This document shows, one piece after another, positions 22,555 to 33,159 of a DNA stretch of 64,000 nucleotides. Origin of the DNA: Archivesica marissinica (taxonomy: Eukaryota; Mollusca; Bivalvia; Venerida; Vesicomyidae). The translations under genes were made by a program, and so were the position numbers. Under the pieces are notes generated by a model. It was not told the DNA's origin. It did no database searches and saw only the letters and a list, made by a program, of their open reading frames with translations. Positions within the stretch are counted from its first letter, which is position 1, and each line of letters starts with the position of its first letter. The stretch is from assembly GCA_014843695.1 (NCBI GenBank), contig CM026394.1, forward strand, positions 36,906,738 to 36,970,737. Reading direction: 5' to 3'.

Positions 22555-23586
22555 TAATCTGATGACTTGGAATTTGACTGGACTCATATCCAGTAGTAAA
22601 TACTTATGTGACATTCTAAACGAAAAATCTATAGACTTCTGTGGTGTCACCATGTAATGTACATTGTTTAGGTTAATAGATACAAATTATAAAAGCTATG
22701 CTGTATGTGACCATAAACTCAGCTTAGCGAGCAATCGTCGAGCAGGTTCAGGCGGAGTTGCAATATTATGGAATGTGAAATATGATAATATGGTAACACC
22801 GCTTTCTATTGATGACGATCGTATAATTGGTATTCAGCTGCAAATTAAACCTAGATATTTTGTATTTATGATACAAGTCTATATTCCATTCAAAAACCAC
22901 TCTATTGGTTTATTTAGGGATTACATAGACACACTATACAATATTTGGAGTATGTACAAAGACCAAGGCCTTGTGGAAGTCGTGATAGCGCAGTGGATGC
23001 GCGTTCGCATCAAGTGCGAAAGGTCCGGAGTTCGAGCCTCGCTGGAGGCGTTACGTTGTGCCCTTAGGCAAGGCATTTAAATTCCATGTTGCCTCTTCTC
23101 TCTCCCTCGTGGCGATGGATTCCATCAGGAATGAGGTTTCGAGAGTGATTAATATAAGTTGTAAGAACTTGTTTCGCAATCGAGGTAAAATAAATTTGTA
23201 TAAACTAAACTAAGGCCTTGTACTTTTCATGGGCGATTTCAATGCGGACTGCTCCAGCAAAACAAATGATAGCAGAAGCGCTTATCTGCGTCAGTTTCTA
23301 ACAGATACAAATCAAATATCTGTATCTAGTCTTGACATGTGTACAGGGGCAAACATTTGTTAGCTATGATGGTAAATATGAAACTTTGATTGATCATATT
23401 ATGCTACCTGTAGAAAAAATTGACATTGTCCGTCAGTGTCGAATTATTGACGACCACTGTTTAAATGTCTCTCGTCATAGACCAATAGTTTGCTCATTAA
23501 ATATACCTGTGCTGAAAAATGATACTGAATATACTGAATACAGGTACCATATGGTGAATCTATTTCATGGAAAAGAGTGTCTGTAA
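22555..23586 (+). pseudogene. LINE-1C endonuclease, interrupted by a SINE
   Basis: Motifs in order: LMTWNLTGLIS (22559), a degraded Glu motif (DFCGVTM), SGGVAILWNVK, DRIIGIQLQIK, QVYIPFKN and YKDQGLV, where the SINE enters. After the SINE come LFMGDFNADC (23225), LIDHIMLPV (23385) and SRHRPIVCSL (23472). The catalytic Glu and the usual SDH are altered. Ignoring the SINE and one target duplication, the frame is continuous across the insertion. Confidence 0.82.
22975..23211 (+). mobile_element. tRNA-derived SINE with 10-bp target duplication
   Basis: The 237-bp insert is bounded by AAGGCCTTGT on both sides (22965-22974 and 23212-23221). The head has an A box TAGCGCAGTGGATGCG and a B box GAGTTCGAGCC. 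The 3' end, GAGTGATTAATATAAGTTGT then AAGAACTTGTTTCGCAATCG, is shared with a different SINE at 41427 and 63500. It lies in the coding sense of the host LINE. Confidence 0.9.
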
Positions 23587-23984
23587 GCCATAAATCTGAT
23601 TATCATTCGAAATTATCTGATATTATACAGAGAAATGATTTTTGTATCTCTGAAGAAGGTGAATATATAGACTCCATGTACTCCCGGTCTTACTGAAATT
23701 ATGGTATTGTGCGGTGAAATATGCTTCCCCATGATGAAACACAAACCCCATCGACACCCTATCCGAAATACATACATATAAATCAAGGACAGCGTGGTGT
23801 GATGCCGGAAGGCCAAGAGGCTCTACTCATCCTACAAACAAACAAAGCAACGATAATTCAGACGTTTGCACAGACTAATGGTACGCTCTCATTTAACTGA
23901 AATGGACCATGAAATAAATGAAACAGCAGAATTTGAAATCTAGTTAACTCGAGCAGAAAAACATCTAATACGAAATCTGGTGCT

Positions 23985-26055
23985 GAGATGAAATTTGGAG
24001 ACACTATTTACAGAGACTGCGGTAGAATAAAAGACCAATGGAAGTACTATTATGAAAACTTATATACCCCTGTAGATAACAGGAATTATGATCATGAATG
24101 GAAAACAAGTGTTGATCAGAGAATTAGTAATATCATCTCTGAATCTATACCTCAAAACTATGTAACATCTAATTCCATTATTATGAGGCGCTGAAATCAT
24201 GTAAAAAAAAAGCATGTGGACATGACCAAGTCCATTATGAACATATTATGTATGGCAGTCAGACACTATTTGACGCTATTTCCATGCTCTTCATGTACAT
24301 GTTAACGACGGCTTATATCCCCCAACGAATTGAAGAAAGGTGTCATTGTGACAATATTCAAGGGCGGTAATAAACGTAAGGATAATCCCGATAGTTACCG
24401 GGCTATAACACTTACTTCCGCACTACTTAAACTATACGAGGTTGCTCTCCTTACTAGGGCACAACCAAGTATACTAGCTAAATTAAACACACAGCAAGGA
24501 GGTTTTCAGCAAAATCTTGGCTGTCTAATGACTTCTTTCTTTCTGAAAGAGTGTGTATTATACAGCAAGGAATATTCCAGTGATGTCTTCGTCTGCTTCT
24601 TGGACGCTAGACAAGCGTTTGACAAGAGTTTGGCATAATGGAATGCTCCTAAAGATCTTTGATTGTGGGGTAGATATCAACAGCTTCTTATCCTTTGTGA
24701 ATATATACCGTAATATTACTAGCTGCGTACAATATAAAGGACTGACGTCAGAGTGGTTCAAAGTCTTGCAAGGAACCAGACAAGGAGGAAAATCATCTCT
24801 ATTGCTATACCTCCTATTCATCAATGAACTGATAGACACACTAGAAAATAGTGGCCTTGGTGTGTGCATCTACAACCTCAAAGCAAGCTCACCTACAGTT
24901 GCAGATGATATAGTCCTTTCATATTCCAAGAGGTGCCTCCAAAACATGTTGGACATATGCCACAACTATTCTCTGAGGTTGCGCTATCAATATAATGCTG
25001 CCAAATGTTGCATGATGACTTTTAATAATGCAAGACATGTTCCAGAACATTCATTTCCATGGACACTAGGTGAGGAAGTCATTAATACGGACTCCAAGTA
25101 TAAACATTTCGGTGTGATATGTGATGAAATGTATAATATGAATGGTGCTATTCGGGCATCTGCTCTGAAATTAAGAGGTACATTTTTTAGCCTCGTAAAT
25201 AGCAGGCTACACCCAAGTGGCTTGAATCCTATGACCTTTGTTAATATTTACCGGGCAATTGTTTTACCCAAAGCATTATACGGGTGTGAATTGTGGAATT
25301 CGATTTCGGTATCACAGCTAATTATCATTGAAAGAGCCCACAGACTGTGTATTAAATATATGCAACACTTGCCGATATCTACATCAACTCTCATGTTTCA
25401 ATGGTCATTAGGTGTCTACCCAATTGAAGTGGAAATCGATAAATGGAAACATCAATTATTTGGCCAACTTTGTCGTTTGCCGTGTAAATATTTGTCTAAG
25501 CAATTATTCATAAACCGACTGATTAGGTACATCAATAAAGATAGACAGGTACAAGGGTTTATACCAGACATTTATAGAAGTTGTGTGGACTTTTATCTCC
25601 CAACGGTCATTTTCCAAATAAATGTCAAAACTTTGGTTAAACAAAAGATTGACATCGTGTGTATAAACGAGAGAATGCAGCTTGTTAATAATTTCCCGTA
25701 TAATGGGATAGTTTGCTTAGATGGTCCATGTAAAATATGGTCAGTTTCTAAAAGCAGTCCAAACATGTTAAGGAAATGCTATAAAGCCATTCAAATACTA
25801 GGCAATTGCTTTTCCTATCGGAAATTTGTGGTGTGCAAATACTGTAATCAGTGTGTACATGATATAAACATACATGTTGTTCACTATTGTAGACAGAATA
25901 TTAAATGGAGGCATATGCTATGGACATAATTATGGATGTGTGTTGTATACACATCTACTGTCAGTTTATAAAAAGCAGTCCGTGCAAGTGTTACATCTTC
26001 TATCAGGGTTGTGTCATTATAAAACTGAGGATGATGAGGATATGTATTGCTATTG
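23985..26055 (+). pseudogene. LINE-1C reverse transcriptase and C-terminal region
   Basis: The RT N-terminus (KFGDTIYRDCGRIKDQWKYY) begins at 23985. KKGVIVTIFKGGNKRKDNPD with YRAITL is motif 1/2 and VCFLDARQAFD is motif A. After a frameshift at about 24600 come QGTRQGGKSSLLLYLLFINE (motif B, with a usual Ser-Pro altered) and TVADDIVLSY (motif C; the aspartates are kept but Tyr is replaced by Val). The connection region (YGCELWNSI) and a Cys/His cluster near 25835-25890 (CKYCNQC...HVVHYC) follow. A last frameshift near 25925 leads to VYTHLLSVYKKQSVQVLHLL. Breaks occur at about 24190, 24330, 24600 and 25925. Confidence 0.85.
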
Positions 26056-26285
26056 ATATACTCTATAAGATGTTTAGTGATCATGTTTAGAAATGTTATA
26101 GTGTTATCAGTGCTACATAGAATGATACAAAGTTGCACAATCTGTAAGCATAAACAGACCGTCTACAGACTCGTGGTATGGTATCATATGACCTCAACGA
26201 TCGACATTATTTATGTTCCTTTGCATTTCGTTTCGGCAAGGGGCATCTCTGATGATTATCAAGTTATCTCGCGGCACATACCTTT

Positions 26286-26395
26286 GGGTTTGTAGTCCAA
26301 TGGTTAACACGTTGGACTGGTAATCCATGGATCGCAGGTTCGATCTCCTGTCTGACCATAATAAAATTAACAGTCTTTCAGATGGGACTCTTATT
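26286..26395 (+). mobile_element. tRNA-Thr-like SINE (family T), truncated
   Basis: The head GTAGTCCAATGGTTAACACG then GGATCGCAGGTTCGATC folds like a tRNA with loop CTGGTAA (GGU, threonine-like anticodon). It continues into CAGTCTTTCAGATGGGACT, the body shared by the other family-T copies, and is then lost. It directly follows the end of LINE-1C. Confidence 0.75.
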
Positions 26396-26509
26396 TGCAT
26401 ACTGGCGAGCATCAAGCTTATATACCCTTCAGACTGCCCACTGTGAGATTCACAGTTTAAAGTGTGCAATTCACAGTCTAACGCATGCAGAGAACGCTGC
26501 ACAGTGTTC

Positions 26510-27005
26510 GGTGCACATCGCGCACTCCTGACCGTGCAACTACGCATTGTGAACTGATAAAACGAACGCTGACCATTGGCCAATACACAGTGAAAAATGC
26601 TTAAACTTCAATGGGTCTTTAATAATTTATTATTCAAATAAATAAAGGAAGGCTTTACATCAATGACTAGTACCTCAAATTTCCTCTTTTGTGAGGTAAA
26701 ACCCCTAGACATTGTGTCAAAGTTCACTGACATTTTAGTTTCGAAAAGTAAACAGAAACAAGCGTCTGTAACTATGCAAATGACCCGGATGTAACATGGC
26801 TGCCACCATTACATCACAGTGATTAGCAGAGTTTCTAAACACAGTTTACACACAAAATATGGCAATAACATGAATATTACCACATCAGATTAACTTAAGT
26901 AAACATGGATTACAATCTTACATGGATAAAATTGTATGACACACGTAAATAAAGGTAAATTTGACTAGAACATGACATGTGCATATTTATACATGTATAT
27001 ATATA
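26510..27005. repeat. Unexpanded relative of the 9291-11010 element
   Basis: It aligns along its length with both flanks of the expanded copy. Where the other copy has about 24 tandem units it has one (ACATGGCTGCCACCATTACA at about 26797). Homology resumes at 28483 after additional insertions. Confidence 0.7.
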
Positions 27006-27644
27006 TGGGTCGGGCTAAAACGCAGACGCTTATGCAGACGATATGTATCCTGGGTATACCGGTAACCGGTGACATAAGCAATAACCTGTGCATTTGTGTT
27101 CCTAAATGAGGCTGTGCAAATAATGTTCACTCTCAATTAAGCATAATCATATTTATGTTATTGTATGCAATATTAGTTAGTAAGAAATAAATCATAACTG
27201 AATCAAAAACAAAGCGGAAGCAACAGCACATGCCTCCATCTTTTATTTACGCGGTGATACCAATGACCGGTGACGATGTAAATTTCGCCTTACAAGTTTA
27301 TACCAGTAGCAATAAATGCCATATAAGGCAATCATGTGACGTCACATGAGTAGCGGACACCTTACAAATGTAGCCGATAGATAACAAATTCATTAACATT
27401 CACCTAAATATTGACTACATGAACGAAAACTGACGAGTGTAAGAGGAAAAAACAAGTTTTGAACAAATTAATGTAAATTTACACGTAGAAATGACATTTC
27501 AGCTAGTTTTTGCTATGGACAGTTGCTGAAATACGACGGAAATTGTCAATAGTAAGCACAAAATGAACATTTGCGGTTCATTTGGACTCATTCTGATATC
27601 ACCGCTCATTAGTATTCACCGATATTACGGTCACTGGGGATAAT
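27006..27644. other. Unresolved insertion-like stretch
   Basis: This 640-bp piece is absent from the 9291-11010 relative. It has repeated and inverted versions of ACCGGTAACCGGTGAC-like motifs (27056, 27265 and, inverted, 27610), suggesting another inverted-repeat element. Its borders could not be fixed and there is no open frame of note. Confidence 0.4.
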
Positions 27645-27647
27645 GTA

Positions 27648-28479
27648 TACCGTATTTAGCTGTGTATAGTGCGCACATTTCTTACTGAAATCCTCATCCA
27701 TTTTATCTACTGCGCATTATACACCAGTACAGACATCAGGACATCGTGAAAAAACTCGAAATTCGACCCGAACGGCCCACAGTCATTCTATAAGTTGTTA
27801 CATTCGACAATCGTTATAAACTAGCTATTAAAACCAGTTGCCGATAGTCTATATAAATAAATCAAATGAATAAGACCACAAAATTAGCATATATTTCGTT
27901 TATTTTGGCAAACTTTGATGATTTTAATTGAAAAGGTAAATGCATAAAAAATGGCGATTTGATAACATCACGTGGTTTTATCGTATGTAATATTTCCCGT
28001 ACTTTTCGCGTACTTCGCCGTACAATGTACAATGCATTGCATAAAAAAAAAACTTTTTTGGCTGCAGTATTTCAATTGATTGTAGCGATAATTAATTTCG
28101 ACAAACCTTTCACAATGGGTCCCAGTTAATTAGGTAGGCTTCACGTGTTGAGAAGTTTGAGCATCTGCTGACATGTTTGAGAACGTGTTGAGATGTTTGA
28201 GAACGTGTCGAGAAATTTGAGCAGGTGTGCCCGAGTGCGTTACCGTTACTCGATGAGGTATATCTCGAGTGATTAATATAAGTTGTAAAAATCACGGAGC
28301 ACAATTTTTAGCGATTCTTGAGAAATGTTAAATTTTGACATGGAAAATTGCGTTTTTCACGTGCGCAGTATACATAGGAACTCAGTTTTTCCGCCGATTT
28401 TCGTGCCAGATCGTGGGTGCGCACTATACACGGTAGCGCACTATACACGGTAGCGCACTATACACAGCTAAATACGGCA
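27648..28479. mobile_element. Non-autonomous TIR element, 832 bp
   Basis: It begins TACCGTATTTAGCTGTGTAT and ends with the inverse (ATACACAGCTAAATACGGCA). Terminal inverted repeats are at least 27 bp with one mismatch. A possible GTA duplication flanks it (27645-27647 and 28480-28482). Just inside the right end, GTAGCGCACTATACACG is tandemly repeated. A 25-bp degenerate repeat (28140-28215) and the SINE tail GAGTGATTAATATAAGTTGT (28264) are inside. The superfamily is not assigned. Confidence 0.7.
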
Positions 28480-28617
28480 GTAAAAAATAATTGTTGATCT
28501 CAAATAGTGGGGTATTACAGTATAGGCAGGAATATGAATAAAATCCGAGCTCCTGCCCAAGCCACGGTGCTACACCGTGTAGCGGGTCCAGTGTCTTTCG
28601 CTATGTTACATGTTTAT

Positions 28618-28765
28618 AAATACTAACCTGCATTAATTTTTGCAATCGTCGCTACTGGTTGCCTAAGTGAGCGACACCTCCTGAAGAGTCATTTTAAAAA
28701 TTGAAGGATAGTACAATGATACAGGCAGAGTCCCATTCAAGAATCATCGAGGGACTGACGCACTG
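28618..28765 (-). mobile_element. Family-T SINE, 3' part
   Basis: On the minus strand, TGTATCATTGTACTATCC, AAAATGACTCTTCAGGAGG and TCGCTCACTTAGGCAACC match the body and 3' end of the copy at 31700-31965. The tRNA head is missing. Confidence 0.7.
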
Positions 28766-28913
28766 GCAGAGTGATTCACTTTGAAAATTGTTTTGTTATT
28801 TCATCGCTTTCAATCCCCACCACATTTTGTTAGTTTTTCACTTGATAAAAAACTATATTTTCATACACTTATTATATATTTTGGTATTACTACATAATAC
28901 TTTTACCTCTTAA

Positions 28914-29135
28914 CCCATTTGATTCTGGATACCGTTCAAACAGTATTGGCAAAGAACATAGAGCCAGATCAGCTGTCATGGAACGTGCCGTCAGATCAGG
29001 CTCTATGATGTTTGTTATTCATATGATCTTGCTAAGACACTTGGCTATGTAGCAAACAACATAGAACCCGAGCTGCGGCTGATCTGGATCTATGTTGTTT
29101 GCAAAAGCGTTTAAATGTATCCAGAATGAAATGGG
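28914..29135. mobile_element. TTAA-flanked MITE, piggyBac-like
   Basis: The 222-bp element is flanked by TTAA on both sides (28910 and 29136). It starts CCCATTTGATTCTGGATAC and ends with the near-inverse GTATCCAGAATGAAATGGG. Inverted similarity extends about 65 bp inward (AACATAGAGCCAGATCAGC against GCTGATCTGGATCTATGTT). TTAA target and CCC...GGG ends are the piggyBac signature. No transposase is present. Confidence 0.8.
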
Positions 29136-29222
29136 TTAATCACCAATAGTGCACATACCGGGTACTTATATATTTAATGGAAATAATCTCAATAATCCAT
29201 TTTCGTTTTGTATACATGTATC

Positions 29223-30222
29223 NNNNNNNNNNNNNNNNNNNNNNNNNNNNNNNNNNNNNNNNNNNNNNNNNNNNNNNNNNNNNNNNNNNNNNNNNNNNNN
29301 NNNNNNNNNNNNNNNNNNNNNNNNNNNNNNNNNNNNNNNNNNNNNNNNNNNNNNNNNNNNNNNNNNNNNNNNNNNNNNNNNNNNNNNNNNNNNNNNNNNN
29401 NNNNNNNNNNNNNNNNNNNNNNNNNNNNNNNNNNNNNNNNNNNNNNNNNNNNNNNNNNNNNNNNNNNNNNNNNNNNNNNNNNNNNNNNNNNNNNNNNNNN
29501 NNNNNNNNNNNNNNNNNNNNNNNNNNNNNNNNNNNNNNNNNNNNNNNNNNNNNNNNNNNNNNNNNNNNNNNNNNNNNNNNNNNNNNNNNNNNNNNNNNNN
29601 NNNNNNNNNNNNNNNNNNNNNNNNNNNNNNNNNNNNNNNNNNNNNNNNNNNNNNNNNNNNNNNNNNNNNNNNNNNNNNNNNNNNNNNNNNNNNNNNNNNN
29701 NNNNNNNNNNNNNNNNNNNNNNNNNNNNNNNNNNNNNNNNNNNNNNNNNNNNNNNNNNNNNNNNNNNNNNNNNNNNNNNNNNNNNNNNNNNNNNNNNNNN
29801 NNNNNNNNNNNNNNNNNNNNNNNNNNNNNNNNNNNNNNNNNNNNNNNNNNNNNNNNNNNNNNNNNNNNNNNNNNNNNNNNNNNNNNNNNNNNNNNNNNNN
29901 NNNNNNNNNNNNNNNNNNNNNNNNNNNNNNNNNNNNNNNNNNNNNNNNNNNNNNNNNNNNNNNNNNNNNNNNNNNNNNNNNNNNNNNNNNNNNNNNNNNN
30001 NNNNNNNNNNNNNNNNNNNNNNNNNNNNNNNNNNNNNNNNNNNNNNNNNNNNNNNNNNNNNNNNNNNNNNNNNNNNNNNNNNNNNNNNNNNNNNNNNNNN
30101 NNNNNNNNNNNNNNNNNNNNNNNNNNNNNNNNNNNNNNNNNNNNNNNNNNNNNNNNNNNNNNNNNNNNNNNNNNNNNNNNNNNNNNNNNNNNNNNNNNNN
30201 NNNNNNNNNNNNNNNNNNNNNN
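29223..30222. other. Assembly gap, exactly 1000 N
   Basis: The fixed length indicates a placeholder of unknown true size. Frames apparently running through it are meaningless. Confidence 0.99.
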
Positions 30223-30320
30223 AGATCCTCGGACAGGGAAGTATGTGAGGTGGTACGGTTTATGCTAGAGAAGGTAGATGGCCAACAACTCGCTGCCTTT
30301 AAATCTTGACTGTCTTTATG
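30223..30320 (+). mobile_element. SINE tail fragment at the gap edge (probable)
   Basis: GATCCTCGGACAGGGAAGTA and TGTGAGGTGGTACGG closely match the body of the SINE at 41427 and 63500 (GATCCTCGGACTGGGAAGTA). Similarity is then lost. Confidence 0.55.
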
Positions 30321-30469
30321 TTTACGAAATTAAGATGCCACTGTAATGACAGAAGTTTCAATATATCATATATATATAAGGAAAAACATCCTTTGGGAGC
30401 ATCCATATGATATAGTTTTCGCTTTTTCCGTCTAGTATAACCTTTTTTTCTTTAAGTTTATTTAACATC

Positions 30470-30700
30470 ACTACCAGTTTCCCATTTGAGCGACGGCCAG
30501 TTTACCTAACACCACCTTTCCTGGGCAGGCTCCAGCGGTTAACCAGTACTTGGTGCACCAAACTCCGTAAGAAACTGCCAACTTTTTCATATAAATGAGA
30601 CACGGTCTGAGCGGCGCTCGAACCCGTGACCATCAGAGATGATAGGTTACAGTGGTATACAAGTCAGCGACCTTAACCACTCGACCTGTACTACAATAAT
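30470..30700 (-). mobile_element. Ser/Leu-tRNA-like SINE (family S), diverged copy
   Basis: It matches the minus-strand SINE copies in the 52-bp array (GTTTACCTAACACCACCTTT, CAGGCTCCAGCGGTTAACCA, GGCGCTCGAACCCGTGACC). The A-box end carries a different terminus (CACTCGACCTGTAC). Confidence 0.8.
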
Positions 30701-30937
30701 CACGTCATTTCGATGACGTACACATTTATTTATACTGTGTCAAGCACTAGACCAGCTACTAGTAGGTTCTTGATCTGTTATAAATCTTAACTTGCATTTC
30801 TTTCTTGTGACGGATATTCGGTTTATTTTAGGCAGATCGTATTTTTTATTACCTCCCTTCTTATATGTTAATCATCATAAAGCGCACAATCTGAAGCAAA
30901 AACATGATCACACTTGAACTTATGGCACTAGCGGTTT
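30701..30937. other. Unique stretch, no feature recognised
   Basis: AT-rich sequence between the family-S SINE and the hAT-like segment. No exon or repeat was recognised. Confidence 0.5.
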
Positions 30938-31629
30938 CAGGGGGGGGGGCGCACCTGGCGCGCCCCCCTAAAATCGCCGGAGCATAGGTAACTAATGTGC
31001 CGTATTTTGCGTTAAAAATGTAATATGCCAACAAAAATTCTCGCTGCGCTCGTACAATATATTTTATAACTGATTTGTTGATAAAATTGCGCCTACGGTG
31101 TCTGCAACAAATATGCCAATCAACATGTTTGGGTCTGTGACGCATGTTCAAATCCATCCCGGCAACTAACCGCACGTGACATTATGTAGAGGATGACGTC
31201 ACTCGATGCTGTCAATCTAGTCTATCAAAACAATAATGGCTGCCCCGAGTGCAAAACGTGTTAAATTTCAAACGATGATGAGTAGCTTTTTCCGAAAAGA
31301 AACCAAAGAAAAGGTAAGATAATTGCTCAGAAAATAAACATATATTTTTCAGTAACGGTGATATAAAAATTGTTTAATACAAAGTCCATTATTAAATTAA
31401 TTCTACCGCATGTCTTGTTGGTCTAGTGAAATTTCATGCGCGGTTCCAGAATATTTCCCAGGGGTTCCAAACCGCCCCTGATTAATAGAATACACCAGAA
31501 TGCCCAGAATGCACCTGGTGGATCCATTGTTTTCAAAATGTTCAGGGGGAGCATGCCCCCGGACCCCCCTAGATGCTAGTCATCAAATATGTTGTGCCCC
31601 CCTAACGCCAAATCCTGTAACCGCCCCTG
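30938..31629 (+). mobile_element. Internally deleted hAT-like element (probable)
   Basis: The right end, ...AACCGCCCCTG, is the inverse of the CAGGGGCGG start common in animal hAT elements. The left end is CAGGGGGGGGGGCGCACC. Near both ends are matching GC-rich strings (GCGCGCCCCCCTAAAATCGCC and GTGCCCCCCTAACGCCAAAT). A second ACCGCCCCTG end at 31471 suggests a nested or composite structure. No clear 8-bp target duplication is visible. Only a first exon of the transposase remains. Confidence 0.5.
31236..31313 (+). pseudogene. Transposase first-exon remnant (hAT-type, probable)
   Basis: An ATG in ACAATAATGGC opens 26 codons (MAAPSAKRVKFQTMMSSFF then RKETKEK) that stop at a consensus donor, AAG/GTAAGA, at 31314. 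Short basic leaders with an S-x-FF motif, split by an early intron, are typical of KIAA1586/ZMYM-like hAT transposase genes (recalled). No second exon follows before the right terminal repeat at 31629. Chance is possible given the length. Confidence 0.45.
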
Positions 31630-31699
31630 GTAGGGATATCTAATTATTGTTCAATGAGTGTTTTTTTATCAAAAGATATTAGTGTAAAATACACAGACG

Positions 31700-31965
31700 T
31701 ACCTGTAGTCCAGTGTTAACACGCTGGAGTGGTAATCCATGGATCGCAGGTTCGATCACCAGTCTGACCCTAATAAAATGAAATTTTTTTCAGATGGGAC
31801 TTTAAACTGAGGTCTCGTTTCGTGCACGTAATAGAACCAGACGAGACTCTGGAATTGGTCTTAGTCTGTATCATTACACTATCCTCCAAAGATATAAAAT
31901 GACTAATCTCTGCAAGAGGCGTCGCTCATATGGGCAACCGGTAGCGATGATAAATAAACGTGGGA
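31700..31965 (+). mobile_element. Family-T SINE, most complete copy
   Basis: The tRNA-Thr-like head (GTAGTCCAGTGTTAACACGC, then ATCGCAGGTTCGATC) is followed by TTTCAGATGGGACTTTAAAC, GAGACTCTGGAATTGGTC, ATCATTACACTATCCTCC and the 3' end GTCGCTCATATGGGCAACC. The length of about 265 bp is usual for a tRNA-derived SINE. Confidence 0.85.
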
Positions 31966-32169
31966 CTTTGGTCCGACTTCGAGATAACGGGATAATTCGA
32001 CATAACCGACTTTGACATAGCGGATGTAGACTGTATGTGGCTTTGAAACAAATTGGTTGTCTAAAATAAATGAACTACTACATATTCCATTCAAAGTCTG
32101 CAACTTACAATGGTGTGACCCAACAATTGATTTTCTCAGACATCTGTTGCTATGATTATTTATATTATA

Positions 32170-32331
32170 CAGTAAAACCAGTCTTAAACAGCCAGCCAAT
32201 GGAAACACAGAAAGAGACTGCTTAATAGAGGACACGTGTTTCATAAAAACAACATAATGGGAATATGGAAACTGGTTGCGTAATGCAGGTTGGTTGCTTA
32301 AGGGAGTTTACCAATAACACAGGTTTTACTG
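32170..32331. mobile_element. TA-flanked MITE, 162 bp, mariner-like ends
   Basis: It starts CAGTAAAACC and ends GGTTTTACTG with TA on both sides. A second member at 33993-34168 shares AGGTTGGTTGCTTAA and the same end design. Its right 28 bp forms part of the adjoining 43-bp array. Confidence 0.8.
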
Positions 32332-32988
32332 TATATTCATGTTACGGAGTTTACCAATAACACAGGTTTTACTGTATATTCATGTTACGGAGTTTACCAA
32401 TAACACAGGTTTTACTGTATATTCATGTTACGGAGTTTACCAATAACACAGGTTTTACTGTATATTCATGTTACGGAGTTTACCAATAACACAGGTTTTA
32501 CTGTATATTCATGTTACGGAGTTTACCAATAACACAGGTTTTACTGTATATTCATGTTACGGAGTTTACCAATAACACAGGTTTTACTGTATATTCATGT
32601 TACGGAGTTTACCAATAACACAGGTTTTACTGTATATTCATGTTACGGAGTTTACCAATAACACAGGTTTTACTGTATATTCATGTTACGGAGTTTACCA
32701 ATAACACAGGTTTTACTGTATATTCATGTTACGGAGTTTACCAATAACACAGGTTTTACTGTATATTCATGTTACGGAGTTTACCAATAACACAGGTTTT
32801 ACTGTATATTCATGTTATGGAGTTTACCAATAACACAGGTTTTACTGTATATTCATGTTATGGAGTTTACCAATAACACAGGTTTTACTGTATATTCATG
32901 TTATGGAGTTTACCAATAACACAGGTTTTACTGTATATTCATGTTATGGAGTTTACCAATAACACAGGTTTTACTGTATATTCATGTT
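32305..32988. repeat. 43-bp minisatellite, about 16 copies, derived from a MITE end
   Basis: Each unit holds GTTTACCAATAACACAGG, the MITE terminus GTTTTACTGTA and 15 bp of flank, TATTCATGTTACGGA. Copies are almost identical. The last few share a C-to-T change (GTTATGGAG). Confidence 0.95.
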
Positions 32989-33159
32989 AATGTTTTCAAA
33001 TAAGTATAATACTCTGTCACTAAAGATACATATTGTTTAATACATGTATTAGAATAAATCTAAAAAAACCATCATAGCTTCAAAATAAAATAATAGTGTT
33101 TTAAAAGTAATAGTCCATTTCTAAATGTTCATTGATAAAGTTGTCTAATAATAGCTCCA

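Larger units (their letters stand above)
20985..26280 (+). mobile_element. LINE-1C: third LINE, plus strand, nearly full-length but broken
   Basis: Order on the plus strand: ORF1-like coiled-coil protein (20985-22487), endonuclease (22555-23586, split by a SINE), linker, RT (24000-25100), connection and C-terminal zinc region (to about 26055), and a 3' part to about 26280, where a tRNA-type SINE begins. Numerous frameshifts and stops show it is inactive. Its ORF1 and RT differ from those of LINE-1A, so it is a different family. Confidence 0.85.

Noticed and set aside
26286..26345. Functional tRNA-Thr gene
   Set aside because: It has A and B boxes and a GGU-like anticodon loop, but the acceptor ends do not pair well. 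The sequence runs into a SINE body shared by several other copies.
29149..30309. Frames of about 350-390 codons across 29149-30309 and 51777-52916
   Set aside because: They consist almost entirely of N from assembly gaps.
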